Notes under the pieces: generated by a model
Databases searched by the model: none
Told to the model about the DNA's origin: nothing
What the model saw: only the letters and a program-made list of their open reading frames with translations
From: Thauera sp.
GTDB taxonomy: Bacteria > Pseudomonadota > Gammaproteobacteria > Burkholderiales > Rhodocyclaceae
NCBI GenBank assembly: GCA_017302295.1
Contig: JAFLDS010000009.1
Location: 62,001 to 126,000 of the forward strand
Reading direction: 5' to 3'
DNA: 64,000 nucleotides
Program-made: the position numbers and the translations under genes
Shown here: positions 16,390 to 24,348 of the stretch, piece after piece
How the letters are laid out: each line of letters begins with the position of its first letter
How positions within the stretch are numbered: the first letter of the stretch is position 1

Positions 16390-18576
16390 TCACACCTCGA
16401 GCGGATCGACGTCGAGCTGCCAGCGCAACTCGCGCGCGGTGCGCTGGCGATACAGCAGGGCCACCCAGTCGGCGAGAAAGCCCTGCAGCAGGCCGCGCTG
16501 ATCGGCTTCCACCAGCAGCTGGGCGCGCTCACGGCGCGCCAGCCGGGTGAGGCGCATCGGCACCGCGTCGTAGATGCGCAAGCCGTCCGGCGCGCGCTCT
16601 TCCGCCAGCCGGCGTGCGTGGCGCAGAAACTCCATCGCCTCGTCGAGCGCGGGCGCATCGGCGCGCAGCATGGCCTGATGCGTGAACGGCGGAAAAGCAG
16701 CGGCGCGACGCTCCTGCAGCGCCATGCGGGCGAAGGCGTCGAAGTCGTGGCGGGCGAGATGCTGGTACAGGGCATGCGTCGGATACTCGGTCTGGATCAG
16801 CACCTCGCCGGGCAGGGCCCCGCGTCCGGCACGGCCGCCGACCTGCATCAGCTGCTGAAAAAGACGCTCGGGCGCGCGGAAGTCCGCGGCATGCAAAGAA
16901 GAATCGGCGCCGATCACGCCGACCAGCGTGAGCCTGGGAAAGTCGTGGCCCTTGGCCATCATCTGGGTGCCGACGAGGATGTCGGCGCCTCCGTCGGCGA
17001 TCGTCTCCAGCAGCTTCTCCCACTGCGAGCGCGTGCGCGCGGCGTCGCGGTCGACGCGCAGCACGCGCGCCTGCGGGAAGCGCTCGGCCAGGCGCGCCTC
17101 GACGCGCTGCGTACCGCGGCCGAAGGGCCGGATGTCCTGATCGCCGCAGCTCGGGCAGGCCGGCGGGATCGCCCCGTCGCAGCCGCAGTGGTGGCAGCGC
17201 AGGCGGCGATCCGCGAGATGCACGACCAGGTTGGCCGAACAATGCGGACAGCGGCTCACCCAGCCGCAGGACGGACAGGACAGCACCGGCGCATAGCCGC
17301 GCCGGTTGAGGAACAGCAGGCTCTGCTCGCCGCGCTCCAGACGCGCGGCAATGGCCGCCTGCAGCGCGGGGCTGAGCCCTTCGTCGAGCCGCATGCGCCG
17401 GGTGTCGATGCAGCGCACCGCAGGCATCGCTGCCGCCACCGCGCGCTGCGCAAGCCCCAGCGGCGCATAGCGGCCGTTGCGCGCGTGGAACCAGCTCTCC
17501 AGCGATGGCGTCGCCGAGCCGAGCACGACCGGCACCGCGCGCTGGCGCGCCCGCCACACCGCGACGTCGCGCGCTGAATAACGCACCCCTTCCTGCTGCT
17601 TGTAGGAGGCGTCGTGCTCCTCGTCGATCAGGATCAGGCCCAGCCTGGGCAGCGGAGCGAACACGGCGAGCCGCGTGCCGAGCACGATGTCGGCGCGCCC
17701 GGTGAGCGCCTGCACGAAGCCTCGCGAGCGGGCGCCAGCGGCAAGCGCGGAATGCAGGCTGACGACATTGGCCGCCGGAAAGCGCTGCGCCACCCGGCGC
17801 TCGAGCTGCGGCGTGAGCGCGATCTCGGGCACCAGCATCAGCACCTGCCCACCCGCGGCGAGCACGCGCTGCGCCAGGCGCAGATAAACCTCGGTCTTGC
17901 CGCTGCCGGTCACGCCCTGCAGCAGCCAGGCGCGAAAGCCGGCAGCGGCGCCGCGCACTGCATCGATCGCCGCCGCCTGCTCCCCGGTCAGCTCCGGGGC
18001 GTCGGCCATGCGCGCGCGCGCGTCCGCGTCCACTGTCACGTCCTGCGTCACTTCCAGCCAGCCACGCCGCAGGGCATCGCCCACCGCGGCGCCATGCTCG
18101 AATTCGCGCACCACGCTGCGTCGCAGCGGACCGCCGGCCGCCGCGCAGGCGCGCAGCAGCGCCAGCGCCTTGCTGTCGCGCCGGCTGTCGCCGAGCGCAA
18201 CCCGGCCGGCCTCGGCGACCTGCAGCAATGGGTCCTCGTCCTCGTCACTGACCTCGTCAGCGCGCCGCAGGCCTGGCGGCAGGGCAAGCGCGACGACTTC
18301 GCCCAGCGGGGCGTGGTAATAGCGCGCAACGAAGGCGACGAGCTCGAGCCAGTCCGCAGGCAAGGGCGGCACCTCGCGCTGGATATGCGTCACCGGCTTC
18401 AGGCGGCTGGCGTCGACATCGGCGCCCGCGGGCAGCGCGACGATCAGCCCGCTCTTCTCGCCCCGCCCGAACGGCACCCGCACGCACCGTCCGACGTCCG
18501 TTTCGCAGGCATCTTCCGAAATATAATCAAAGACTTGCGGAATCGGTACGGGAAGTGCGACGCGGACCAGTGACAT
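16390..18576 (-). CDS. priA: Primosomal protein N' / replication restart helicase PriA
   Basis: This 728-residue 3'-5' DNA helicase reloads the replisome at collapsed forks. The N-terminal DNA-binding domain (about 1-110) is followed by a DEAH-type helicase core with Walker A GVTGSGKTEVYL and Walker B LILIDEEHDASYKQQEGVRY. A Cys-rich zinc region comes next (CPSCGWVSRCPHC, CHHCGC, CPSCG), then motifs V and VI (VGTQMMAKGHDFP, QVGGRAGRG). Length and domain order are normal. It is divergent from hemE in transcription direction only with respect to the gap: both lie on the minus strand, separated by a 398-bp AT-rich gap with DnaA boxes. Confidence 0.97.
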   Translation of the reverse strand: MSLVRVALPVPIPQVFDYISEDACETDVGRCVRVPFGRGEKSGLIVALPAGADVDASRLKPVTHIQREVPPLPADWLELVAFVARYYHAPLGEVVALALPPGLRRADEVSDEDEDPLLQVAEAGRVALGDSRRDSKALALLRACAAAGGPLRRSVVREFEHGAAVGDALRRGWLEVTQDVTVDADARARMADAPELTGEQAAAIDAVRGAAAGFRAWLLQGVTGSGKTEVYLRLAQRVLAAGGQVLMLVPEIALTPQLERRVAQRFPAANVVSLHSALAAGARSRGFVQALTGRADIVLGTRLAVFAPLPRLGLILIDEEHDASYKQQEGVRYSARDVAVWRARQRAVPVVLGSATPSLESWFHARNGRYAPLGLAQRAVAAAMPAVRCIDTRRMRLDEGLSPALQAAIAARLERGEQSLLFLNRRGYAPVLSCPSCGWVSRCPHCSANLVVHLADRRLRCHHCGCDGAIPPACPSCGDQDIRPFGRGTQRVEARLAERFPQARVLRVDRDAARTRSQWEKLLETIADGGADILVGTQMMAKGHDFPRLTLVGVIGADSSLHAADFRAPERLFQQLMQVGGRAGRGALPGEVLIQTEYPTHALYQHLARHDFDAFARMALQERRAAAFPPFTHQAMLRADAPALDEAMEFLRHARRLAEERAPDGLRIYDAVPMRLTRLARRERAQLLVEADQRGLLQGFLADWVALLYRQRTARELRWQLDVDPLEV

Positions 18577-18690
18577 GCCGGAAGGGTTCGGGAGAGTTAA
18601 AACTCAATGAAAACAATTGGCTACAGCGCAAAGCTGATGTCGGACCGCGCAAACCGGCGCTAAGGAGTTGTCCTGCCTACCCCGTCAGAA

Positions 18691-18713
18691 TTGTCCACAA
18701 AACCTGTGGATAA
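18691..18713. promoter_or_regulatory. Inverted pair of DnaA boxes
   Basis: TTGTCCACA (18691-18699, one mismatch from TTATCCACA) faces TGTGGATAA (18705-18713, exact box on the minus strand) across 5 bp. The pair sits about 75 bp from the AT-rich tract in the hemE-priA gap. Confidence 0.65.
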
Positions 18714-18880
18714 CTTTGTGGGAAAGCTGGGTGAATCGCCCTCAAACCCCTGCCCTACAAGCACTTCTGTCACTTTGCCTTAACATTGCGCATATTTTTT
18801 TCTTATTCTTTTCAATGACTTATAAAATATGCTGAATAACGCCCCATCCTGAGGCAGGACCATGATCCGGAACGGGGGAA

Positions 18881-18889
18881 TGTGCATAA
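18881..18889 (-). promoter_or_regulatory. DnaA box
   Basis: TGTGCATAA is the complement of TTATGCACA, an exact match to the relaxed DnaA consensus TTWTNCACA. It lies on the other side of the AT-rich tract from the inverted pair. Confidence 0.55.
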
Positions 18890-18974
18890 GTCAAGCACCT
18901 TTCGGTCGATTTTTTGCTTGACAGCTCGCTGCGGGAGCCCGCCGACCAGCGCCCGCAGCAGGCTCTCACAGCGT

Positions 18975-20054
18975 TCAGCCGCCCGCCTGCGCGGACCGCA
19001 GCAGCCGGCTGTGCTCATGGACGGTGTCGACCAGCACACGCACGTTGTCGGGCGGCGTGAACTGCGAAATGCCGTGCCCCAGGTTGAAGACGTGGCCCGC
19101 GTGCGGCCCATAGGCGTCGAGCACGCGTCGGGCTTCGGCGGCGACCACTTCCGGCGGCGCGAACAGGGTGAAGGGATCGAGATTGCCCTGCAGCGCCACC
19201 CTGTCGCCGACCAGCCGGCGCGCGCGGCCGATGTCCATCGTCCAGTCAAGGCCCACCGCATCGCAGCCGATGGCGGCGATCGATTCGATCCACAGGCCGC
19301 CGCCCTTGGTGAACACGATGTTCGGCACGCGCTGGCCATCGCGCTCGCGGATCAGCCCGGCAACGACCTGCTCGAGGTAGCGCAGCGAGAACTCGCGATA
19401 GGCCGCTTCCGACAGCACGCCGCCCCAGGAGTCGAACACCATCACTGCCTGGGCACCGGCCTCGATCTGCGCGTTGAGGTACTTGATCACCGCCTGGGCG
19501 GTAACCTCGAGGATGTGGTGCATCAGGTCGGGGCGCCCGTAGGCCAGCGCCTTGACCTTGCGGTAGTCGTCGGAAGAGCCGCCTTCGACCATGTAGCAGG
19601 CCAACGTCCACGGACTGCCGGAGAAGCCGATCAGCGGCACGCTGCCATCGAGCGCGCGGCGGATCTCGCTCACCGCGTCCATCACGTACTGCAGCTCGGC
19701 GTGCGGATCGGGCGCCGACAGGTTGCGGATCTCCCATTCGTCGCGCAGCGGGCGCTCGAAGCGCGGCCCTTCGCCTTCGGCGAAATACAGACCCAGACCC
19801 ATCGCATCGGGCACGGTGAGGATGTCGGAGAACAGGATGGCCGCGTCGAGGTCGTAGCGGGCGAGCGGCTGCAGCGTGACCTCGCAGGCCATCGCCGGGC
19901 TCTTGCACAGCTGCAGGAAGCTGCCGGCGCGCTTGCGCGTCTCGCAGTACTCGGGCAGGTAGCGGCCGGCCTGGCGCATCAGCCAGACAGGGGTGTATTC
20001 GGTGGGCTGGCGCAACAGCGCGCGCAGGAAGGTATCGTTGGTCAGGCGGCTCAC
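18975..20054 (-). CDS. hemE: Uroporphyrinogen decarboxylase
   Basis: A 359-residue TIM-barrel enzyme that converts uroporphyrinogen III to coproporphyrinogen III in heme synthesis. The N-terminal signature [15 protein letters not shown] and the second signature [19 protein letters not shown] are both intact, as is the C-terminal FNLGHGI. The start is GTG (GTGAGCCGCCTG). Length is normal. It lies downstream of trkH on the same strand, 69 bp away, and next to the candidate origin. Confidence 0.97.
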   Translation of the reverse strand: MSRLTNDTFLRALLRQPTEYTPVWLMRQAGRYLPEYCETRKRAGSFLQLCKSPAMACEVTLQPLARYDLDAAILFSDILTVPDAMGLGLYFAEGEGPRFERPLRDEWEIRNLSAPDPHAELQYVMDAVSEIRRALDGSVPLIGFSGSPWTLACYMVEGGSSDDYRKVKALAYGRPDLMHHILEVTAQAVIKYLNAQIEAGAQAVMVFDSWGGVLSEAAYREFSLRYLEQVVAGLIRERDGQRVPNIVFTKGGGLWIESIAAIGCDAVGLDWTMDIGRARRLVGDRVALQGNLDPFTLFAPPEVVAAEARRVLDAYGPHAGHVFNLGHGISQFTPPDNVRVLVDTVHEHSRLLRSAQAGG

Positions 20055-20123
20055 GTCTTATCCTCGCATCGCCCCGATGGGCGGGACAGACCGTGATTAT
20101 CGCCTGTCGGGCGCACCGCTGTC

Positions 20124-21575
20124 TCAGCGTCGCCAGAACGCGGGCGTCAGCACGACGAGCAGGGTGAAGATCTCGAGGCGGCCGAGAATCATCGCGAACG
20201 ACAGCACCCACTTGGGGAAATCGCCGAGGGCCTGGTAGTTGGACGCCGGGCCGACTCCCGCCAGTCCGGGGCCGGTGTTGTTGAGGCACGCCACCACCGC
20301 CGAGAACGCGGTGATCAGTTCCAGCCCCGAGGCCGACAGCAGCAAGGTCAGCGACACGATGGACACCATGTACATGAAGCTGAAGCCGAGCACCGCGTGC
20401 AGGATTCCTTCGGGCACCACCTGCTCGCCGATGCGCACCGGCACGACGACGTTCGGATGCAGCGAACGCACGATCTCGCGCAACACCTGCTTGTAGAGGA
20501 TCATCGCGCGCATCATCTTGATGCCGCCGCCGGTGGATCCTGAGCAGGCAACGAAGCTGCCGAGGAACAGCACCCAGGTCTGCGCGAACATCGGCCACGC
20601 CGTGTAATCGTAGGTGGCCAGGCCGAGCGAGGTCGAGATCGAAACCACGTGGAACGCGACGTAGCGCACCGTGGTCAGCAGATCGGCGTGGGCTTCGGCC
20701 TGCATCAGGTAAGCGGTCAGGATGACGATGCTGACGATCAGCACGCCGAAGTAGAAAGGCAGTTCGGGGTCACGCCGATACGGCCGCGGCGAGCGGCGCA
20801 CGAGCGCCATGTAGTGCGTGGCGAAGTTCAGGCCCGACAGCAAGGCGAAGCCGGCCGCGACCGCCTCCACCGCGACGTTGTTGAAATGCCCGAGCGAGGC
20901 GTCCTTGTTCGAGAATCCGCCCAGGCCGGTGACCGAGAAGGCGTGGATCACCGCGTCCCAGCCGTTCAGCCCGGCCGCCCACAGCGACAGGCCACAGGCG
21001 AGCGTGAGCAGCATGTAGGTCATCCACAGCCCCTTCGCCGTCTCGGTGATGCGCGGCGTGAGGCTGGACTCCTTCATCGGCGTCGGCACTTCGGCCTTGA
21101 ACAGCTGGCGGCCGCCGATGCCCAGCAGCGGCAGGATCGCCACCACCAGCACGATGACGCCCATGCCGCCGATCCAGTGCATGAAGGTGCGCCACAGGTT
21201 CAAGGAGATCGGCAGGTCGTCGAGCTGGGTCAGCACCGTGCCGCCGGTCGCGGTGAGGCCCGAGGTGGCCTCGAAGTAGGCATCGGTGAAGCTCAGGCCG
21301 GGGATGTTGAGCAGCAGCGGCAGCGCACCGAAGACCGGCAGGCCGACCCAGGTCGCCGCCACCAGCAGGAAGCCGTCATGCACCCGCAGATCGCGCTTCG
21401 GCCGCCGCGTAAGGACCCAGATCAGCAGGCCGACGAGAAAAGTGATGGCGATCGATTCGCGAAAACGGATGCCCTCGCCGAGCGCGAAGGAGATCGTCAG
21501 CGGCACGGCCATCAGCAGGCCGAAGATCATGATGATCAGGCCGAGCGCGTTGAAGGCGGGATGGTAGGGACGCAT
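20124..21575 (-). CDS. trkH: Trk/Ktr-type potassium uptake protein TrkH
   Basis: A 483-residue K+ channel-forming membrane protein with the four M1-P-M2 repeats of the TrkH family. Selectivity-type loops are visible: ATSGLTATGGTVL, FSVTGLGGFSNKD and ACSGSTGGGIKMMR. It works with the cytoplasmic regulator TrkA encoded just upstream (15 bp gap), forming a trkA-trkH operon. Length is typical (E. coli TrkH 483). Confidence 0.96.
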   Translation of the reverse strand: MRPYHPAFNALGLIIMIFGLLMAVPLTISFALGEGIRFRESIAITFLVGLLIWVLTRRPKRDLRVHDGFLLVAATWVGLPVFGALPLLLNIPGLSFTDAYFEATSGLTATGGTVLTQLDDLPISLNLWRTFMHWIGGMGVIVLVVAILPLLGIGGRQLFKAEVPTPMKESSLTPRITETAKGLWMTYMLLTLACGLSLWAAGLNGWDAVIHAFSVTGLGGFSNKDASLGHFNNVAVEAVAAGFALLSGLNFATHYMALVRRSPRPYRRDPELPFYFGVLIVSIVILTAYLMQAEAHADLLTTVRYVAFHVVSISTSLGLATYDYTAWPMFAQTWVLFLGSFVACSGSTGGGIKMMRAMILYKQVLREIVRSLHPNVVVPVRIGEQVVPEGILHAVLGFSFMYMVSIVSLTLLLSASGLELITAFSAVVACLNNTGPGLAGVGPASNYQALGDFPKWVLSFAMILGRLEIFTLLVVLTPAFWRR

Positions 21576-21590
21576 GCGGACGGCCGATGG

Positions 21591-22994
21591 TCAGAGGAAG
21601 GAAAAGCCGACCTGGAAGACTTTCTCGACCTTGCGAACCAGTTTCTTGTTCGTGCAGAACACGATCACGTGGTCGTCCTCCCGGATCACGGTGTCATGGT
21701 GCGGGATGATGACCTCGCGCCGGATGACCTTGCCATCCTCGCGCTTCACGTTGCGCACCACCGCGCCGATGGTGGCGCCCTGGGGCAGCGGCACATCCTC
21801 GACGGCGCGCCCCACGACCTTCGAGTCCTTGGGGTTGCCGTGGGCGATGATTTCCAGCGCCTCGGCAGCGCCGCGGCGCAGGCTGTGCACCGCGACCACG
21901 TCGCCGCGCCGGACATGCGCGAGCAAGGTGCCGATCGAGGTGTGCGCGGGCGAAATGGCGATGTCGATCGGGCCGCCCTGCACCAGATCCACATAGCTCT
22001 TACGGTTGATCAGCGCCAGGGTGCGGCGCGCGCCCATGCGCTTGGCGAGCGAGGCCGACATGATGTTGTCCTCCTCGTCGTTGGTCAGCGCGACGAACAG
22101 GTCGGTCTCGTCGATGCCCTCGCTCTCGAGCAGCTTCTCGTCGGTGGCGTCGCCGCGCAGCACCAGGGCCTTGTCGAGCTGGGTGGCGAGCACCTCTGCC
22201 CGGCTACGGTTCGCCTCCAGGATCTTGACGTGATAGTCGTGCTCGATACGCCGCGCGAGGCGAAAACCGATGTTGCCGCCGCCGGCGATCATGATGCGGC
22301 GCATCGGCCGGTCACCGCGCCGCAGCTCGCCCATCACCTGGCGGATGTGCACAGTGGCGGCAAGGCAGAACACCTCGTCGCCCGCCATGATCACCGTGTC
22401 GCCCTCGGGGATGATGGGTTCGCCTTCGCGGTAGATGGCGGCGATCCGCGCATCGACGTTGGGCAGATGGAAACGCAATGCCTTCAGCGGATGGCCGACG
22501 AGCGGACCGCCTTCGAACGCCCGCACGCAGATCAGACTCACCACGCCGTCGGCGAACTCGAGCACCTGCAGGGCCTCGGGGAAGGCGATCAGGCGCTTGA
22601 TGTAATCGGTGACGACCTGCTCGGGGCAGATCGAGAAGTCCACCGCGAAATTGTCGTCGTCGAGCAGCTCCGGGTAATCGACGTAATCCGTGGACCGCAG
22701 GCGGGCAATGCGCGTCGGCAGATTGAAGAGCGCCTTGGCGATGCGGCAGGCGCAAAGATTGGTCTGGTCGGACTGCGTCACCGCGATCAGCAGGTCGGCG
22801 TCGTCGGCACCCGCCTCCTTCAGCACCGAGGGCGACGCCGCATTGCCGCACACCGTTCGCAGTTCAAGCCGCTCGCGCAGGGCAGCGAGGTATTCGGCGC
22901 TGGTGTCGACGAGCGTGATGTCGTTCGCTTCTGAGACCAGGTTCTCCGCCACGGAGGCGCCCACCTGGCCTGCACCGAGAATGATGATCTTCAA
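21591..22994 (-). CDS. trkA: Trk system potassium uptake regulator TrkA
   Basis: This 467-residue cytoplasmic protein has two RCK modules in tandem, each with a Rossmann NAD-binding half (KIIILGAGQVGASVAENL at the N-terminus; IMIAGGGNIGFRLARRIE near residue 235) and a C-terminal TrkA-C half. It gates TrkH according to NAD(H)/nucleotide state. The start appears to be TTG at 22994, as it encodes the conserved first strand and no ATG or GTG fits. A normal-length protein. Confidence 0.95.
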   Translation of the reverse strand: MKIIILGAGQVGASVAENLVSEANDITLVDTSAEYLAALRERLELRTVCGNAASPSVLKEAGADDADLLIAVTQSDQTNLCACRIAKALFNLPTRIARLRSTDYVDYPELLDDDNFAVDFSICPEQVVTDYIKRLIAFPEALQVLEFADGVVSLICVRAFEGGPLVGHPLKALRFHLPNVDARIAAIYREGEPIIPEGDTVIMAGDEVFCLAATVHIRQVMGELRRGDRPMRRIMIAGGGNIGFRLARRIEHDYHVKILEANRSRAEVLATQLDKALVLRGDATDEKLLESEGIDETDLFVALTNDEEDNIMSASLAKRMGARRTLALINRKSYVDLVQGGPIDIAISPAHTSIGTLLAHVRRGDVVAVHSLRRGAAEALEIIAHGNPKDSKVVGRAVEDVPLPQGATIGAVVRNVKREDGKVIRREVIIPHHDTVIREDDHVIVFCTNKKLVRKVEKVFQVGFSFL

Positions 22995-23097
22995 CGGACG
23001 TTCCAGCGTTGCAAGGGAGCAGCAATCTTACGCCCCCCTGCCGACACCCGAAACAGAATGTTGCAGCGCGACAACGCCCGGTAGCTCCCCGCCCGCT

Positions 23098-24345
23098 TCA
23101 GTTTTCCTCGTGCCGCCGGCCCGCCTGAAGCCCAAGCTGCTTGAGCTTGCGGTAAAGGTGGGTGCGCTCGAGTCCGGTCTTCTCGGCAAGCCGGGTCATG
23201 TTGCCGCCCTCCAGACGCAGATGGTGCTCGAAATAAAGACGCTCGAACGCTTCGCGCGCCTCGCGCAGCGGCTGGTCCAGCGACACCCCGGTCACGCCGA
23301 CGTCATGCGAGGGGGCAAGCAGGCGACGCACCTCGGTGACCCCGATCTCGTCATCCAGCGTGCCCAGTGCGAGCGACTTCACCGCGGCACGGAGTTCCGC
23401 ATAGCCGCCCGGCCAGGGCAGGTTGCGCAGCTGGTTCAGCGCCGCGGTGGAAAAGCGCCGCAGCGGCACTTCGCCGCCCTCCACCAGGTGCAGCAGGATC
23501 TGGCTCGCCAGCTCCGGAAGATCATCCTTGACGTCCGAGATCGAGGGCGGCGCCAGGCTCACTTCGAACAGCCTGGACACCATCGCCTCTTCCCAACCCT
23601 CGGCGAGCAGCGCGTCGAGGCTGCGATCGGTGGCCACCACCAGGCGCAGGTCGTAACGCTCGAGGCGATCAAGCGCGAAGGCCAGATTCTTCTGCTGTGC
23701 ACGCGACAGGCGGCCGAGCTCGCCGACGAACAGCAGGCCGCCGTGGGAGGCCTGCAGCTGGTTGAGGTCGAGCGGCGCGGTCACGGCGGTGAGGTCGAGC
23801 CAGGGCGTGCCAGCCGTCTGGACGCTGCGTGCCACCAGCTCGGCGAGGCTGCCCGAGCCCACGCGCAGCAGCAGAACACGGGAGTTCAGCGCGATCTGCT
23901 CGACGCGGCGGCGCAGTTCGCGCAAGGGCACCGAACGGGTGAATGCAGCCAGGGTCAGCGGCGCCGGGGTGCCGGCCTGCAGTGGCCGTTGCAGGCCCCG
24001 CTTCACCGCGGCAAGCAGCTTCTGCAGCGCGATCGGCTTCTCGAGGTAGTCGATCGCGCCGATGCGCGTCGCCTCGACCGCGGTGTCGATCGTGCCATGG
24101 CCGGACATCATCACCACCGGCATCGTCAGCTGCCCGTTCGCCGCCCACTCTTTGAGCAGGGTGATGCCGTCGGTGTCGGGCATCCAGATGTCGAGCAGCA
24201 CCATGTCCGGACGCAGCGCATTGCGCGCCGCGCGCGCGGCCGCGGCGTTCTCGGCTAGCAGCACGTCGTGCCCCTCGTCGCGGAGGATCTCGGACAACAG
24301 CTCGCGAATGCCGACTTCATCGTCGACGATTAGTATTTTTGCCAT
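23098..24345 (-). CDS. ntrX: NtrX-like response regulator with degenerate AAA+ domain
   Basis: A 415-residue protein. Residues 1-120 form a receiver (VDDE; phosphoacceptor Asp52 in LLDIWMPD; MSGHG; KPI). The middle 130-340 is related to sigma-54 activator AAA+ domains (GLLFVGELGRL in place of Walker B; LPWPGGYAELRAAVKSL in the sensor II region). The Walker A GExGxGKE is replaced by RVGSGSLAELV and no GAFTGA loop is visible. The C-terminal FIS-type helix-turn-helix is intact (MTRLAEKTGLERTHLYRKL). The ATP-dependent activation of sigma-54 is therefore unlikely; it may bind DNA and regulate directly. It starts 3 bp after the partner kinase. Confidence 0.82.
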   Translation of the reverse strand: MAKILIVDDEVGIRELLSEILRDEGHDVLLAENAAAARAARNALRPDMVLLDIWMPDTDGITLLKEWAANGQLTMPVVMMSGHGTIDTAVEATRIGAIDYLEKPIALQKLLAAVKRGLQRPLQAGTPAPLTLAAFTRSVPLRELRRRVEQIALNSRVLLLRVGSGSLAELVARSVQTAGTPWLDLTAVTAPLDLNQLQASHGGLLFVGELGRLSRAQQKNLAFALDRLERYDLRLVVATDRSLDALLAEGWEEAMVSRLFEVSLAPPSISDVKDDLPELASQILLHLVEGGEVPLRRFSTAALNQLRNLPWPGGYAELRAAVKSLALGTLDDEIGVTEVRRLLAPSHDVGVTGVSLDQPLREAREAFERLYFEHHLRLEGGNMTRLAEKTGLERTHLYRKLKQLGLQAGRRHEEN

Positions 24346-24348
24346 CGT

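Larger units (their letters stand above)
18577..18974. other. 398-bp AT-rich gap between hemE and priA; candidate oriC
   Basis: No gene is seen here. The stretch 18770-18840 is far richer in A/T than the rest of the window (CATATTTTTTTCTTATTC, then CTTATAAAATATG). Two exact DnaA boxes (18705-18713 and 18881-18889) and one close variant (18691-18699) flank that tract. A 7-bp inverted repeat GTCAAGC/GCTTGAC (18890-18896/18916-18922) and a stem GCTGCGGG/CCCGCAGC (18928-18935/18952-18959) lie near the hemE end. The makeup (boxes next to an AT-rich unwinding tract beside hemE) resembles a bacterial origin. A promoter for priA must also lie here. Confidence 0.5.

Noticed and set aside
20649-22934. 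A 761-codon plus-strand open frame over trkH and trkA
   Set aside because: It spans two well-defined genes on the other strand and has no recognisable domain.
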